Below are positions 46,837 through 57,186 of a DNA stretch of 64,000 nucleotides, in pieces. Source of the DNA: Stentor roeselii (Eukaryota > Ciliophora > Heterotrichea > Heterotrichida > Stentoridae); NCBI GenBank assembly GCA_006503475.1, contig RSEH01000032.1, forward strand, positions 146,112 to 210,111, given 5' to 3'. The position numbers were made by a program, and so were the translations under genes. The notes below the pieces were generated by a model. It had not been told where the DNA came from and ran no database searches. It was given only the letters and a program-made list of their open reading frames with translations. How positions within the stretch are numbered: position 1 is the first letter of the stretch; every line of letters starts with the position of its first letter.

Positions 46837-47550
46837 TTATATAGAGATTAATAGATGATAATAATTTTTTTGAGTTTTTTTTTTGGATTGTGTAGAGGTA
46901 ATAATGTTAAAAACTTGAACTTTAAGAATATCTCTTGTTGTTGATGAAAGAGAGAGAAACATATTAATTATTTTAATTAAAGCTTCGCTGTGAGGTTAAT
47001 CCGACTCCAGGGGCAGACAGTGAGCATCAGTCCATTCTTAAGTAAGCCCTGCTGAGATTAGCACCAGCAGAATTAGTCATATCACTTGGTGGAATAACCC
47101 TATTTGAGCCCAAGTTCAATATTTCGCCAAATAAAAAATGTATAATTTGTATATCATATATCAGAGGAAAATCAAATCAAGAAAAAATTCCTAATTAAAG
47201 TAGAATAATTTTTTCTAACTTCGAGATATTTATTTAAAGTATAATTTAGAGTTCTTTTGTGTTCCTAGATATTTAACCATAAGCTTTATCACATTTCCTG
47301 AAACTATAAAAATACAATTCTAATTGCATTTAAATTATTAAGAGATAATCATATTAAAACTTGATTTTATAAACTATAAATCTAAGAATCTAATATGACA
47401 TAAATTTACTCATTGATTGTGTCAAGTGATTTTAAAAATAGTAAAATAAGCGTTATCCAAGTTAAAAATCTTATTTAGCAACGGCCTTTATTTTCCATCA
47501 TCTATAGAAAACAAATTATTAGTTTACTCAAAAATCATAAATCTAATTAA
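46837..47550. other. Intergenic spacer with a GC-richer island
   Basis: A 714-bp spacer. Most is very AT-rich, but about 46980-47115 is clearly richer in G+C. On the minus strand the island reads as a coding-like stretch (NRVIPPSDMTNSAGANLSR) followed by an in-frame TGA. It may be a gene fragment or a structured RNA; I cannot decide. Confidence 0.35.
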
Positions 47551-49614
47551 TTATCTCATAAAGAAGTTTTTAACTTTTGATCTGAATGATCTCTTTTCTC
47601 TAATTAAAGTACTACAACAACTTTTATAAATGCTCCCTTCTAAAAATTCTAATTCATACTTTATCTTACATCGAACACAAAACTTTGTACTAGATTGCTC
47701 ATAGCAACTTAAGCACAAATAATCATAATTTTCAATATTTTTTAAGCAACTCAAACAAACAAAATGTTTACAAATCATTTCAATTAGATGATCTTTTGTT
47801 TTTTCACAAACTTGGCAGTTTATATTAAGTTTTTCAAACTTGATGTTTATTTTCAAAGCATTTTGGTCCATACTCAATATACACTTGTAACAAAAGTCAT
47901 AAATTTTACAAGATTTGCATCCGATATCAATACAATATTTGAATTTCATTTTTTGGAAGCCTTCTCTTGCACATACTGAACATGTGACATGAATAGGATG
48001 GCAAATTGAACAAGCTTCATTTGAGCTATCAAGACAATCAGAGCAAAATATATGATCGCAATTTAATTTTTGTGTATCTTGACTTACGCTACATTTTGAG
48101 CACGAGTTTGGATTTTTTAATTGAAGTTCATGCTTCTGCATACAAGTTGGACAGTAACCATTGAAACAATGGTCACATTTCAATATTTTTGTAGAATTGG
48201 TATTACACTTAACGCATTTTAATGATTCATTCATACTAATGTTGCATTTATTAGATGTTGAACAGTTCTTGCAAAACTTATGACCACAATCTAATAGCTG
48301 AAGAGAACTTAATTGATCGCATTCGATACACTTTGAAGATTCTATGGCCTTCAACTCTGTAAAATCGATATCTCTAACACAAAGAAGTGTTTTAATTTGA
48401 GTTAATCCGTTCATATCTTGATTTTCACATATATTTTTTAGATAAGTTTCATTTATATCTATTTTATCTGAATAATCGCTGATTTGAGCAGATTCAATCT
48501 TCTCTATATAATTTTTTTTAATATTTTCTTCTAATATTTTTTCATTCGAAGTTATATTGATTTCTACGCTTTGTGAAAAATCACTTATTTCAGCAGAATC
48601 AATTTTTTCTATGTAAGATTTTTTTATATTTTCTTCTAATAATTCTTCTTTAAAGGTTAAAAAATTCTCCGAGTTAGTTATCTGAATCGGCTCTAAATTT
48701 ACTTGAGTAATCTCATATAATTCCACAAATATACAATAAAAATTTCTCAATTCCTGCAATATTTTAATAAAAGAGTCATCATTAAATCTACTCTCATTTA
48801 AATCTTTATAACAAATCACCAAAAACTTTTCAATTTTTTCAAAGAAGTTATGAAAAATTGAAATGATCACATCTATCAAAACGTTCTTGTTTTTTTCAAA
48901 TATCTTAAAGCGAACTATCAATTCAACAAACTGTTTATCATCACCCGAAAAAATAATATTTCTTTCCAATTCTCTGAAGAGAGACATCATCACTGTTTTT
49001 GCTTCAATAATTTTCTTTTTTATTAATTTTACCTTGAAATTTTTACTTTTTATCAGATAATTCAACAATTTAAGGTGATATTTTTCTAAGTTTTCTGTTA
49101 AAATTTCAATCATTATAAGAATTTTTCTTTTATATTTACATTCTTTTAGAAATTTTGGGTTTTGGACTTTTTCGTCAATCAAATTAAATGGACTTCTGCA
49201 GGATAGGAAATGAGAAGAGTAGTGATCTTTGCAAAAGAAAATTTCTGAAGAGCATTCGCATTTGATTTCGGAATACTTAGAGCAATCGCGACAAGGATAA
49301 TACTCGCAAAAACAATCATTAGCTAATGATCCACATTTCGAACAGAAATTTAAGCAGCTTGTACATATAGTTGAGTTTATGCTTTCTACTAGTTTTGATT
49401 GACAGACTGTGCAGCATAAAGGATTCTTAGAAGGTATTAACGTCAGGTCAATTCTGATAAGGGACTTACAGTAACCGCATTTAATTGATAAAGACTCTGA
49501 AAGATTCAAGTGGGATTCACATAACTTATGATTGGATGATACACTAATACTCCTAGTTGCGATATTAGAACATGTGTCTGGAGCACAACAGAAATTTAGA
49601 TCGCAGGCAGACAT
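47551..49614 (-). CDS. Cysteine-rich multi-zinc-finger (RING/B-box-like) protein, family copy 1
   Basis: A 687-aa protein beginning MSACDLNFCCAPDTCSN, aligned with the starts of its two neighbours (MSSCMMSNCC, MAYCIKNYCC). For that reason I prefer the second ATG, 49614, over 49626. Many CxxC pairs suggest a chain of treble-clef/RING-like fingers. Examples are CGYCKSL, CTSCLNFCSKCG, CIECDQLSSLQLLDCGHKFC (RING-like C-x2-C...C-x-H-x2-C) and CPTCMQKHELQ. Residues about 165-400 are a helical low-Cys insert with two near-repeats (EENIKKSYIEKIDSAEISDF, EENIKKNYIEKIESAQISDY). The fingers suggest a ubiquitin-ligase or scaffold role, but no standard family fits. TATAAAT precedes the ATG. Confidence 0.8.
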   Translation of the reverse strand: MSACDLNFCCAPDTCSNIATRSISVSSNHKLCESHLNLSESLSIKCGYCKSLIRIDLTLIPSKNPLCCTVCQSKLVESINSTICTSCLNFCSKCGSLANDCFCEYYPCRDCSKYSEIKCECSSEIFFCKDHYSSHFLSCRSPFNLIDEKVQNPKFLKECKYKRKILIMIEILTENLEKYHLKLLNYLIKSKNFKVKLIKKKIIEAKTVMMSLFRELERNIIFSGDDKQFVELIVRFKIFEKNKNVLIDVIISIFHNFFEKIEKFLVICYKDLNESRFNDDSFIKILQELRNFYCIFVELYEITQVNLEPIQITNSENFLTFKEELLEENIKKSYIEKIDSAEISDFSQSVEINITSNEKILEENIKKNYIEKIESAQISDYSDKIDINETYLKNICENQDMNGLTQIKTLLCVRDIDFTELKAIESSKCIECDQLSSLQLLDCGHKFCKNCSTSNKCNISMNESLKCVKCNTNSTKILKCDHCFNGYCPTCMQKHELQLKNPNSCSKCSVSQDTQKLNCDHIFCSDCLDSSNEACSICHPIHVTCSVCAREGFQKMKFKYCIDIGCKSCKIYDFCYKCILSMDQNALKINIKFEKLNINCQVCEKTKDHLIEMICKHFVCLSCLKNIENYDYLCLSCYEQSSTKFCVRCKIKYELEFLEGSIYKSCCSTLIREKRSFRSKVKNFFMR

Positions 49615-49778
49615 ATTTATAGACATTTAGAATACTTTTCATCATAATAAGCTAAGAATATAATATATTTAAACATTAAAATACCATGCTGTAAAATTAA
49701 ATTATCATAGATATAATCAACTATTTTTCATCATCAATAGGAAATTATTAATTTACACAAAATGACAAATCTAATCAA

Positions 49779-51125
49779 TTATCTCATAAAGAGGTTTTTA
49801 ACTATTGATTTGAATGATCTCTTTTCTCTAATTAAAGTACTACAACAACTTTTATAAATGCTCCCTTCTAAAAATTCTAATTCATAATTTATCTTACATC
49901 GAACACAAAACATTGTACTAGATTGCTCATAGCAATTTAAGCACAAATAATCATAATTTTCAATATTTTTTAAGCAACTCAAACAAACAAAATGTTTACA
50001 AATCATTTCAATTAGATGATCTTTTGTTTTTTCACAAACTTGGCAGTTTATATTAAGTTTTTCAAACTTGATGTTTATTTTCAAAGCATTTTGGTCCATA
50101 CTCGATATACACGCGTAACAAAAGTCATAAATTTTACAAGATTTGCATCCGATATCAATACAATATTTGAATTTCATTTTTTGGAAGCCTTTTCTTGCAC
50201 ATACTGTACATGTAGCATGAATAGGATGGCAAATTGAACAAGCTTCATTTGAGCTATCGAGACAATTAGAGCAAAATATATGATCGCAATTTAATTTTTG
50301 TGTATCTTGACTTACGCTACATTCTGAGCACGAGTTTGGATTTTTTAATTGAAGTTCATGCTTCTGCATACAAGTTGGACAGTAACCATTGAAACAATGG
50401 TCACATTTCAATACTTGTGTAGAATTGGTATTACACTTAACGCATTTTAATGATTCATTCATACTAATGTTGCATTTATTAAATGATGAAGAGTTATTGT
50501 ATTGTTGAATATTACTTTCCTCATGGCATCTTGGATATTCAGCACTTAAATTTTTTTTTACTTCTTCAATTTCCCTCTTATCAATAGTATGTATAGTTTT
50601 ATTTTGATAATCCAATTTAGGTATTTCTGAATTTAAGTTCGAAGTACTCTGATAACTTTCAAGATTAATTTGATTTGAATTTTTATAACAATTTTGACAC
50701 ATGATCTTTCCACAATCAAGTCTAAAAGTTTGATAGTCTGTGAAGCAAACTTCACAAGAATACTCACAACAACGACGAATGGAGCATTTTTTGCATATAA
50801 TAAGATTGCAGCGTGTTCTTATAATATTTTCAGATCCTCTGCAGGAACTACAAATATTCAAACAATCTTGGCATCTAGATGTGGCTTGATCGTCTATTTC
50901 TTTTAAGGAACATATTGAACAGTACTTTATGGGATTTAGGTGGTTTTCAGTGTTTGTTATTAGACAGATTGAACTGCAGTAGCCACATTGTAAGAATGGG
51001 TAAGATTTCAAGTAATATGAATGATATTCACATATCCTGTGGAATGAAGAGTGGTTTATATAATAAATGCCGAGGTTATTACAAACTTCAGACGCACAGC
51101 AGTAGTTTTTTATACAATAAGCCAT
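49779..51125 (-). CDS. Cysteine-rich multi-zinc-finger protein, family copy 2
   Basis: A 448-aa protein starting MAYCIKNYCCASEVCNN. The N-terminal half has Cys-pair fingers (CGYCSSICLI, CQDCLNICSSCRG). The C-terminal 236 residues differ by about a dozen positions from copy 1 (CNISMNESLKCVKCNTNS through to FMR). The long helical insert of copy 1 is missing. The shared block is also nearly identical in DNA and extends into the 3' flank, implying recent duplication or gene conversion. Likely a cytosolic zinc-binding scaffold or E3-like protein. Confidence 0.8.
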   Translation of the reverse strand: MAYCIKNYCCASEVCNNLGIYYINHSSFHRICEYHSYYLKSYPFLQCGYCSSICLITNTENHLNPIKYCSICSLKEIDDQATSRCQDCLNICSSCRGSENIIRTRCNLIICKKCSIRRCCEYSCEVCFTDYQTFRLDCGKIMCQNCYKNSNQINLESYQSTSNLNSEIPKLDYQNKTIHTIDKREIEEVKKNLSAEYPRCHEESNIQQYNNSSSFNKCNISMNESLKCVKCNTNSTQVLKCDHCFNGYCPTCMQKHELQLKNPNSCSECSVSQDTQKLNCDHIFCSNCLDSSNEACSICHPIHATCTVCARKGFQKMKFKYCIDIGCKSCKIYDFCYACISSMDQNALKINIKFEKLNINCQVCEKTKDHLIEMICKHFVCLSCLKNIENYDYLCLNCYEQSSTMFCVRCKINYELEFLEGSIYKSCCSTLIREKRSFKSIVKNLFMR

Positions 51126-51200
51126 TATTATTGTCTATATTTTGCATATTTACTTTAGTAATTTAATTTTAGAGTATTAGGCTAGATTATTTAACTATCT

Positions 51201-53219
51201 TTAGTGATTTTGAAGGGTCATTTTATAGTGCCGTAATCTTAAAAAGCTAAATTTTTTTTCATATTTGATTACTTTATTGCAGCAAGATTTTTTCATATCT
51301 TGAGTCAATATGTATTCATTTTTACAACTAAAACACACTTTAAAGTCATTATTAAAATAACAACTATTACAACAATAGTCGAAAGCTAGTAAATCCATAA
51401 AGCAAGTTAAACATGCTTTGTCTTTACAAATTAATGATACCTCATAATTAGATTTCTTCTCACAAGATATGCAAAAATATTTTCCTTTTTTTAGTTCCAA
51501 TTTTTTCTTAAGTTTCTTTTTCTTGATATTTTGGATGCAATTGAAGCAGTATTTATATGATTTACAATTTTCACATCCTCTATGCCCGCATATCTCAAAT
51601 GTAACTTTCTTATAAGCAAAATAGCCGCATATTTCACATCGAACATATTCGGAATCACAAAAACTGCATTTTTCACCTGTTTTATTAAAGCAACTCTCAC
51701 AAATAGAATGATCACATTTTAATTTATATTGACTTTTTGATTGATTGCAATTTATGCACTCGACTGGAGAATTCATCTCATGATTGCAATCATCGCATAA
51801 AAATTTTTGTTTATTTTCATTGAAACTTTGATTTTTTAAATTTTTATGGCACTTCTCACAATTATTGACTGAAATTTCTTGTAAAAATTGACCATTGTAG
51901 CAAGGATCACATAATATAATTCCTTCTAAGTATTCATATACCCCTTTTTTATCACACATTGAACAAATAAAATCAGATTTGATTGATTCAATCGATTCTC
52001 TTTCAATTGGTTTTCTGTTCATTGGATTAAAACTAGCAAGAAGACTATGATTTTCCAGATCTTTATATTTTATTAAATCATCTTCAGTTTTTTTGCTAGA
52101 TTCAAATACTTGAGGTTTATTATTTTGCTTAACAAAGGTTTTATCTGATGAAAATTCTAACTGCTTGCCTTCAATATCATGATTTTTTATAGAAGTTCCA
52201 AAACAATCAAATTCAACATAATCCGAACCCTGCTCACCTTTTTTTTCATCTTTCAAAGAATGATCATCAATATTATTATCCAATATCTGAGATTTTTTCA
52301 TTGAAAAGTGAGTTAATCTATAGTTGTTATTTAGATTCTGATTTTCATATTGACTGCTATGAAATTTTTCTTCTTCGATTTTTTTATCTTTACTGTAGTT
52401 TTCAAAAGCATTCACTTGGAATTCTGAATATTTTTGGTTTGGTAAAAACATAATATCCTCAGTTGCAACCTTTTCTTCAATAAAATATTCTTGATTAGTC
52501 TCTAAAGCTTGAGGTCTATTCATTGACCCAAGTTCTTGAAAATCTCTTGAAATATTTATCCTATTTTCCTGATATAATTTAATCTGGCATTCATTACAAA
52601 CTAACTCTCCACTTTTTTCCAAACGATAACAATGCTGATTTTTACACCTAGAGCAAAGATCTTCACAGCAAATCTGATAGATTTCGCATGTATTACACAT
52701 AATTTTGCCACATTCAGACTTGAAATTCTTATGAGCTCTGCAATTCCAGCAAAAGTTTTGACAGCATGTTTGTGAAAAATAGCATTTTTCACACATAGTC
52801 TTTCCACATTCGAGTGAGTAAGTTTTCTCATGAGTTTTACAAATCACGCAGGAATAGTTGCAGCAAGTTTCTGATTCAAAGCATGTAAGACAAAGCTTGA
52901 GGTGGCACTGAGTCATTTTTAGGTCTGCTGATATTTTATTGCATTTACTACAGATTTGAAGACAAAGTTCACATGCGGAACTTTGGGGATCTGGAAGGGG
53001 TCTCGTTAGGCATATTGGACAAAAGAGGAGAGGATCTGGTGGTGCACCTGTGATTAAATAGATTGAATCGCAGTGGCCACATTGATGGAAGGATGATTGC
53101 TGAAGGAGATAGAGGTGAGCCTCACATAGTTTGTGGTAACCTGAATAATTGACAGGATATGATCCTATATTCGAACATTTGTCAGGTGCGCAACAGTTAC
53201 TCATCATGCAGGAAGACAT
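51201..53219 (-). CDS. Cysteine-rich multi-zinc-finger protein, family copy 3
   Basis: A 672-aa protein starting MSSCMMSNCCAPDKCSN. N-terminal fingers (about 1-215) consist of repeated C-x2-C and C-x-K-x-x-C units (CVICKTHEKTYSLECGKTMC, CWNCRAHKNFKSECGKIMC). A polar, acidic low-Cys region (about 225-420) follows, then C-terminal fingers (CSMCDKKGVYEYLEG, CINCNQSKSQYKLKCDHSIC). It shares architecture with copies 1 and 2 but is much more diverged, so it is an older family member. Stretches such as SLECGKTMCEKCYF are repeated internally. AATATAAA precedes the ATG. Confidence 0.8.
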   Translation of the reverse strand: MSSCMMSNCCAPDKCSNIGSYPVNYSGYHKLCEAHLYLLQQSSFHQCGHCDSIYLITGAPPDPLLFCPICLTRPLPDPQSSACELCLQICSKCNKISADLKMTQCHLKLCLTCFESETCCNYSCVICKTHEKTYSLECGKTMCEKCYFSQTCCQNFCWNCRAHKNFKSECGKIMCNTCEIYQICCEDLCSRCKNQHCYRLEKSGELVCNECQIKLYQENRINISRDFQELGSMNRPQALETNQEYFIEEKVATEDIMFLPNQKYSEFQVNAFENYSKDKKIEEEKFHSSQYENQNLNNNYRLTHFSMKKSQILDNNIDDHSLKDEKKGEQGSDYVEFDCFGTSIKNHDIEGKQLEFSSDKTFVKQNNKPQVFESSKKTEDDLIKYKDLENHSLLASFNPMNRKPIERESIESIKSDFICSMCDKKGVYEYLEGIILCDPCYNGQFLQEISVNNCEKCHKNLKNQSFNENKQKFLCDDCNHEMNSPVECINCNQSKSQYKLKCDHSICESCFNKTGEKCSFCDSEYVRCEICGYFAYKKVTFEICGHRGCENCKSYKYCFNCIQNIKKKKLKKKLELKKGKYFCISCEKKSNYEVSLICKDKACLTCFMDLLAFDYCCNSCYFNNDFKVCFSCKNEYILTQDMKKSCCNKVIKYEKKFSFLRLRHYKMTLQNH

Positions 53220-54609
53220 TTTATATTTATATCTCAGATTGATGAAAAATGATAATTTTTACTCTTCAGCTTAAGTGATATTTATGTTTAAATTGCTAGA
53301 ATATAGACAATTATATCATAGAAAAATGTTTACTATGGAGATGATATTTTATTTAGTATGGAAACTTTTCAATTTCTATCAATTCACTAAAATCTATCAT
53401 AAAATTATTTGGGGAAAGCATTTGAACTTCAAAATTTATAATTTCTAGGTTATAAACTCTTGAGAATCAAAAGCCTAAAGAAAAATTAAGGAATTTAACT
53501 TAAAGCTTCCTCATCCTGCAGAAATTTAGGTGATAAACCTTTGAGTTTGAAATAATTACTTTAAGGATCAAATAAAGCTCAGCGAGTTTTATCCTTTTTC
53601 TGCTGAAAGAAAGACTATGGAAATTTAAGAAATCAAATATTGGTCTTGAAGTTAAAAAAATCTAAAAACAAAATTCCATGTAATGAAAACATATAATCAG
53701 ACTTTTTAAATGATTATATAAAATAGACCAATATGAAAATTGAAGAATATCGAAGGCTGTGAAAAGATTAATTCAAAAATAATTCGATTTGACTGATAGA
53801 ACTAGTGAAAATAACAAGAAGCCATTAATAAATAAATTTCTTGCGACTTTAAGAAATTAGAAGCTGTCTTTCAATCTTCGGCTTCAGCGAGTCCAAACTA
53901 TATCTCTGGATAGGGATTATCGCTCATTCTATCATTAAAATTAAATTAGTTATTTAACATATATTCTGCAGTCCAATATTGTTAAAATAAATCGAGAGTA
54001 TATCTTGAGAAGGTACAATAGCCCAAAATTGATTAAAATAAAGAATTTTATTATTATAATCGACCCTAGAGAATTAAATTTTCTTTCAACTTAAAATTAC
54101 TTTAATAAAACTTGAAGTAACTCTGTCATGGTTCAAAGATTTGGAGATACATTTCTCTTTATAAACTAACTACATCTTAATAGCAATCAGATATGAATTC
54201 TGATAATACATTAAAAATTTTTAGATATTCTTTTTAAAATACTCACAAAATTATTTTATCCTTTACTTTAAAATCAGAACTTGATTATTTTTCACTCAAC
54301 TAATTAATATAATGAATTAAACACAAGAATTAGTGAAATAATAATTTTATAAATCATAAGCCTAAGAATTAAAATAGTGATTATAATCGAATAATATTAT
54401 TTGGAAAGTTAATTATTCATGAATAGCTATATTTTTTATATATATGTTTACTTCTTTATTATAATAACTTCATTAATCATTGATGAATAAACAAAATGAA
54501 GTAATTTCAAATTTTAATGTTTTTTGATATTAAAATTTTATTTAAATCTTTCTTATGTTTATAAGTTTTTATAACGAAATTCTATTATAACTATATTAAT
54601 GATTCTGCT

Positions 54610-55122
54610 GAATAAATAATTATTCCCAAAGCTTTACTGCTTTTTCGCCACCATATAAATTCTCAAGATAGGCTATAATACACTTCGAGTTCATTTCTGT
54701 AGTATTTGATAATTTAGTGCATTTCAAGTAATTAATATCACTTATTGTTATGCAACAATAAGAGTCTTAAATTTAATAGAGCTGCTCACTGTTAACTGTG
54801 AATAGTATTAACACTTATTAATGTCAGCAAACATTTCCAAAATATTTTCATCTTGTATAGAATATATTTACTTGATAAAAATATTCAAGACATTTTCATA
54901 TATGGTCTAAAATACTTAACAATTGATTTTTTTATACATCTCTGAAGATTATTCTTCATTCACATCAGAAATAAAAGAATACGGATCCTCAATTCAATCT
55001 GCTAGATTGATCTGATGTCTAAATACGAAATGAATATATCCGCAAAAACATAAAATTTCCCCTTAAAGAATCATGGCTTCAATATCATGAGTTTCTAACT
55101 CTCTCTACTTTTTGGCAGATCC
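54610..55122 (-). pseudogene. Possible decayed gene
   Basis: The minus strand gives coding-like stretches (ELETHDIEAMIL, GEILCFCGYIHFVFRHQINL, IEDPYSFISDVNEE, YSIQDENILEMFADINK), interrupted by single TAA/TAG/TGA codons. In a neighbouring phase downstream it gives MNSKCIIAYLENLYGGEKAV. Over 117 codons G occurs 29, 12 and 19 times at positions 1, 2 and 3, a pattern typical of coding DNA. There are 8 stops and one apparent frame change. No homolog is recognised. Confidence 0.33.
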
Positions 55123-55204
55123 AATTCATGAAAGTTTATAATGAATTATGAAGAATTCACTATTCTGAGAATATTCACCTGGTGAATTGAATCTTGATTA
55201 AAGC

Positions 55205-56230
55205 TGATGATGATTACCGAAGCCAAATATGGGTTATACTTTAGTGTCTCAAGGTCTTTTCGTGTAGATTACTGGAGGAGTTGATAAATTAACTTTTTAG
55301 CTGATTTTCGGTTTCTTAATGCAAGTAATTTAAAGTAGAAGTGGATTAAAATTCAACCTGCTGGTCAACTGATAACTTTCCTCCATTAGCTTATTCTTGT
55401 GTGATTCTAGATATTTATTTCTTTGATTTAATTTGAGAGAGACAATAATGCTTGTGATGGACAGTCAGAGATATGACTTCTCGGTAATTTTTGATCCAAG
55501 TTTGAGGAGTGAATTAATTGAAATATTTTGGCCTGGCTGTTCTTATGATAAAAGATCAAACTTTATATGTTTCTTCGGGGCTCATAATCTCGATGAGTCA
55601 AGCGAAGAAATCAGGAGATATAAGAAATTTTCACGATATATCTTATCAAGGACTTTAATTTGAGAGCTCTGCACCAGGACAGGGTAACTTTGGATACTCT
55701 GTAATTGACACCAGAAGGGCAAGAGTATTTCAAAAAAGATGCATAGACAATTGCCTGTGGACCCAGGAAATCAATAAACTTCGAGGGTTAAAGTTAGCAA
55801 TTTAATCGGCATAAAAGAATTCAATATTCAAGAAGGGTTCATTGAATGAGCCACAGTTGAAGGCTAGTTCATTTATACTCAACAATGAGGATAACGAGAA
55901 GAACTTGGATTAAGAAAATTCTGATTAAATATACAAAATCAACTAATTTCCTTCACTGAATTCAACATGAATTGTGGGCTTGGAACTTTATCAAATTGAC
56001 TCATTGTTTCCCTTGCGAAATAAGGGTTTAAGAATATATTCTGCAAACTGCAAAAGATGTCGCAAGAGATTTTTTTGTACAACAAAGGCAGCATTGGTGT
56101 CATTCAATAAATGACTTGATTTTTGGAATTATTCTTGGAGTGAGTTTTGAAATCTGAGTTTGTGAAATCTGGGGATTATAAAACTTACCTAACTAGAGCA
56201 GATAAAGAATGTGAATACAAATAATCTAAA
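55205..56230 (+). pseudogene. Relic of a kelch-repeat-like gene
   Basis: Fragments in shifting frames look like kelch blades: MGYTLVSQGLFV then ITGGVDKLTF after one in-frame TAG; ADFRFLNASNLK then KWIKIQPAGQLITF in the next frame; and NFICFFGAHNLDESSEEIRR within an open 76-codon stretch at 55433-55663. GNFGYSVIDTRRARVFQKRC follows in a third frame. Kelch blades have a hydrophobic strand, GG, then a conserved Tyr/Trp, and the ITGG and FFGAHN parts fit. Frameshifts near homopolymers and scattered stops show it is not intact. Beyond 55800 the signal fades. Confidence 0.4.
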
Positions 56231-57186
56231 GAGATACCCAGCCAATTAAAATAAAGCAGTCAAGAATTTTTACTTTGTTTATATCTTTTCTATCAATGCA
56301 AGATTGTTGTTTTTTATAATGTATGGATAATTTTTAAAAAATAATCACTGGCTTCCTGCGAATAACTTTTTCAAAATCATATCTAATTTGTTGTACTTGA
56401 AAAAAAAAGAAAATATTTAATTATGATAATACTTTATTCTTTATAAAATCAATATCCTGCATTTTAGCCTGAATTATTATTTAGTTATCTGAATATGAGG
56501 TCTAATTTATCATATAAATTTTTTATAGTTTTTATTAGATTTTTGCTCGTTCAAACTCTACAGAGCTAAAATTTATCAAATAAGAATTCTTAAAATAATC
56601 TATTAAACTAAGCATTAATTTGTAAAATACTTATTTCGAAAGGGGTTTATACACTCATTATATATAATTATAATTCATCGATATATTACTCACTTTATGT
56701 GAAGATAAGAAATATTCCTAGCGAAATCTTAGTCAAAACATTACAACTGACATTTACGAGTACATAAGCATATTGAAATCGAATAAAATCAAATATTCAG
56801 CTATTGAATCACTAACTAAGTTATTCAATATATTATAACGATTCTAACTTGCTAATAATATTTCTTACTTTCCTTCAAATATATTTCTATGATTGATTAA
56901 TCTAAAATTTTGAATAAACTTAATTTTTCTTCTTTTAAATTAAACTATTAACTAATAATTTAGTTTTTGTTAGTTTCAGATTCTTGTATTCATATAATGC
57001 ATATTTGATATTAGAGTGCTAGGTTTAATAATTTTGTTGATATTTTGAAATAGATTATCTAGTAGATCTGACTTTTTTATCTAATTTTGAATTTTTCATA
57101 GATATCTTAACAACTATTTCAAGAGACTTAAAAAATTTAAAGGGTTTAACTATGATGGTATTTAGTTTTAGAATCAAAGTCTATAA

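Larger units (their letters stand above)
53220..57186. other. Long AT-rich spacer with gene relics
   Basis: Almost 4 kb without an intact gene, the longest gap in the window. The parts 53220-54600 and 56240-57186 are very AT-rich with no supported feature, although about 53460-53940 reads as coding-like with many stops. Two clearer relics (54610-55122 minus, 55205-56230 plus) are annotated separately. TATAA immediately precedes the WD40 gene start at the right end. Confidence 0.5.
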
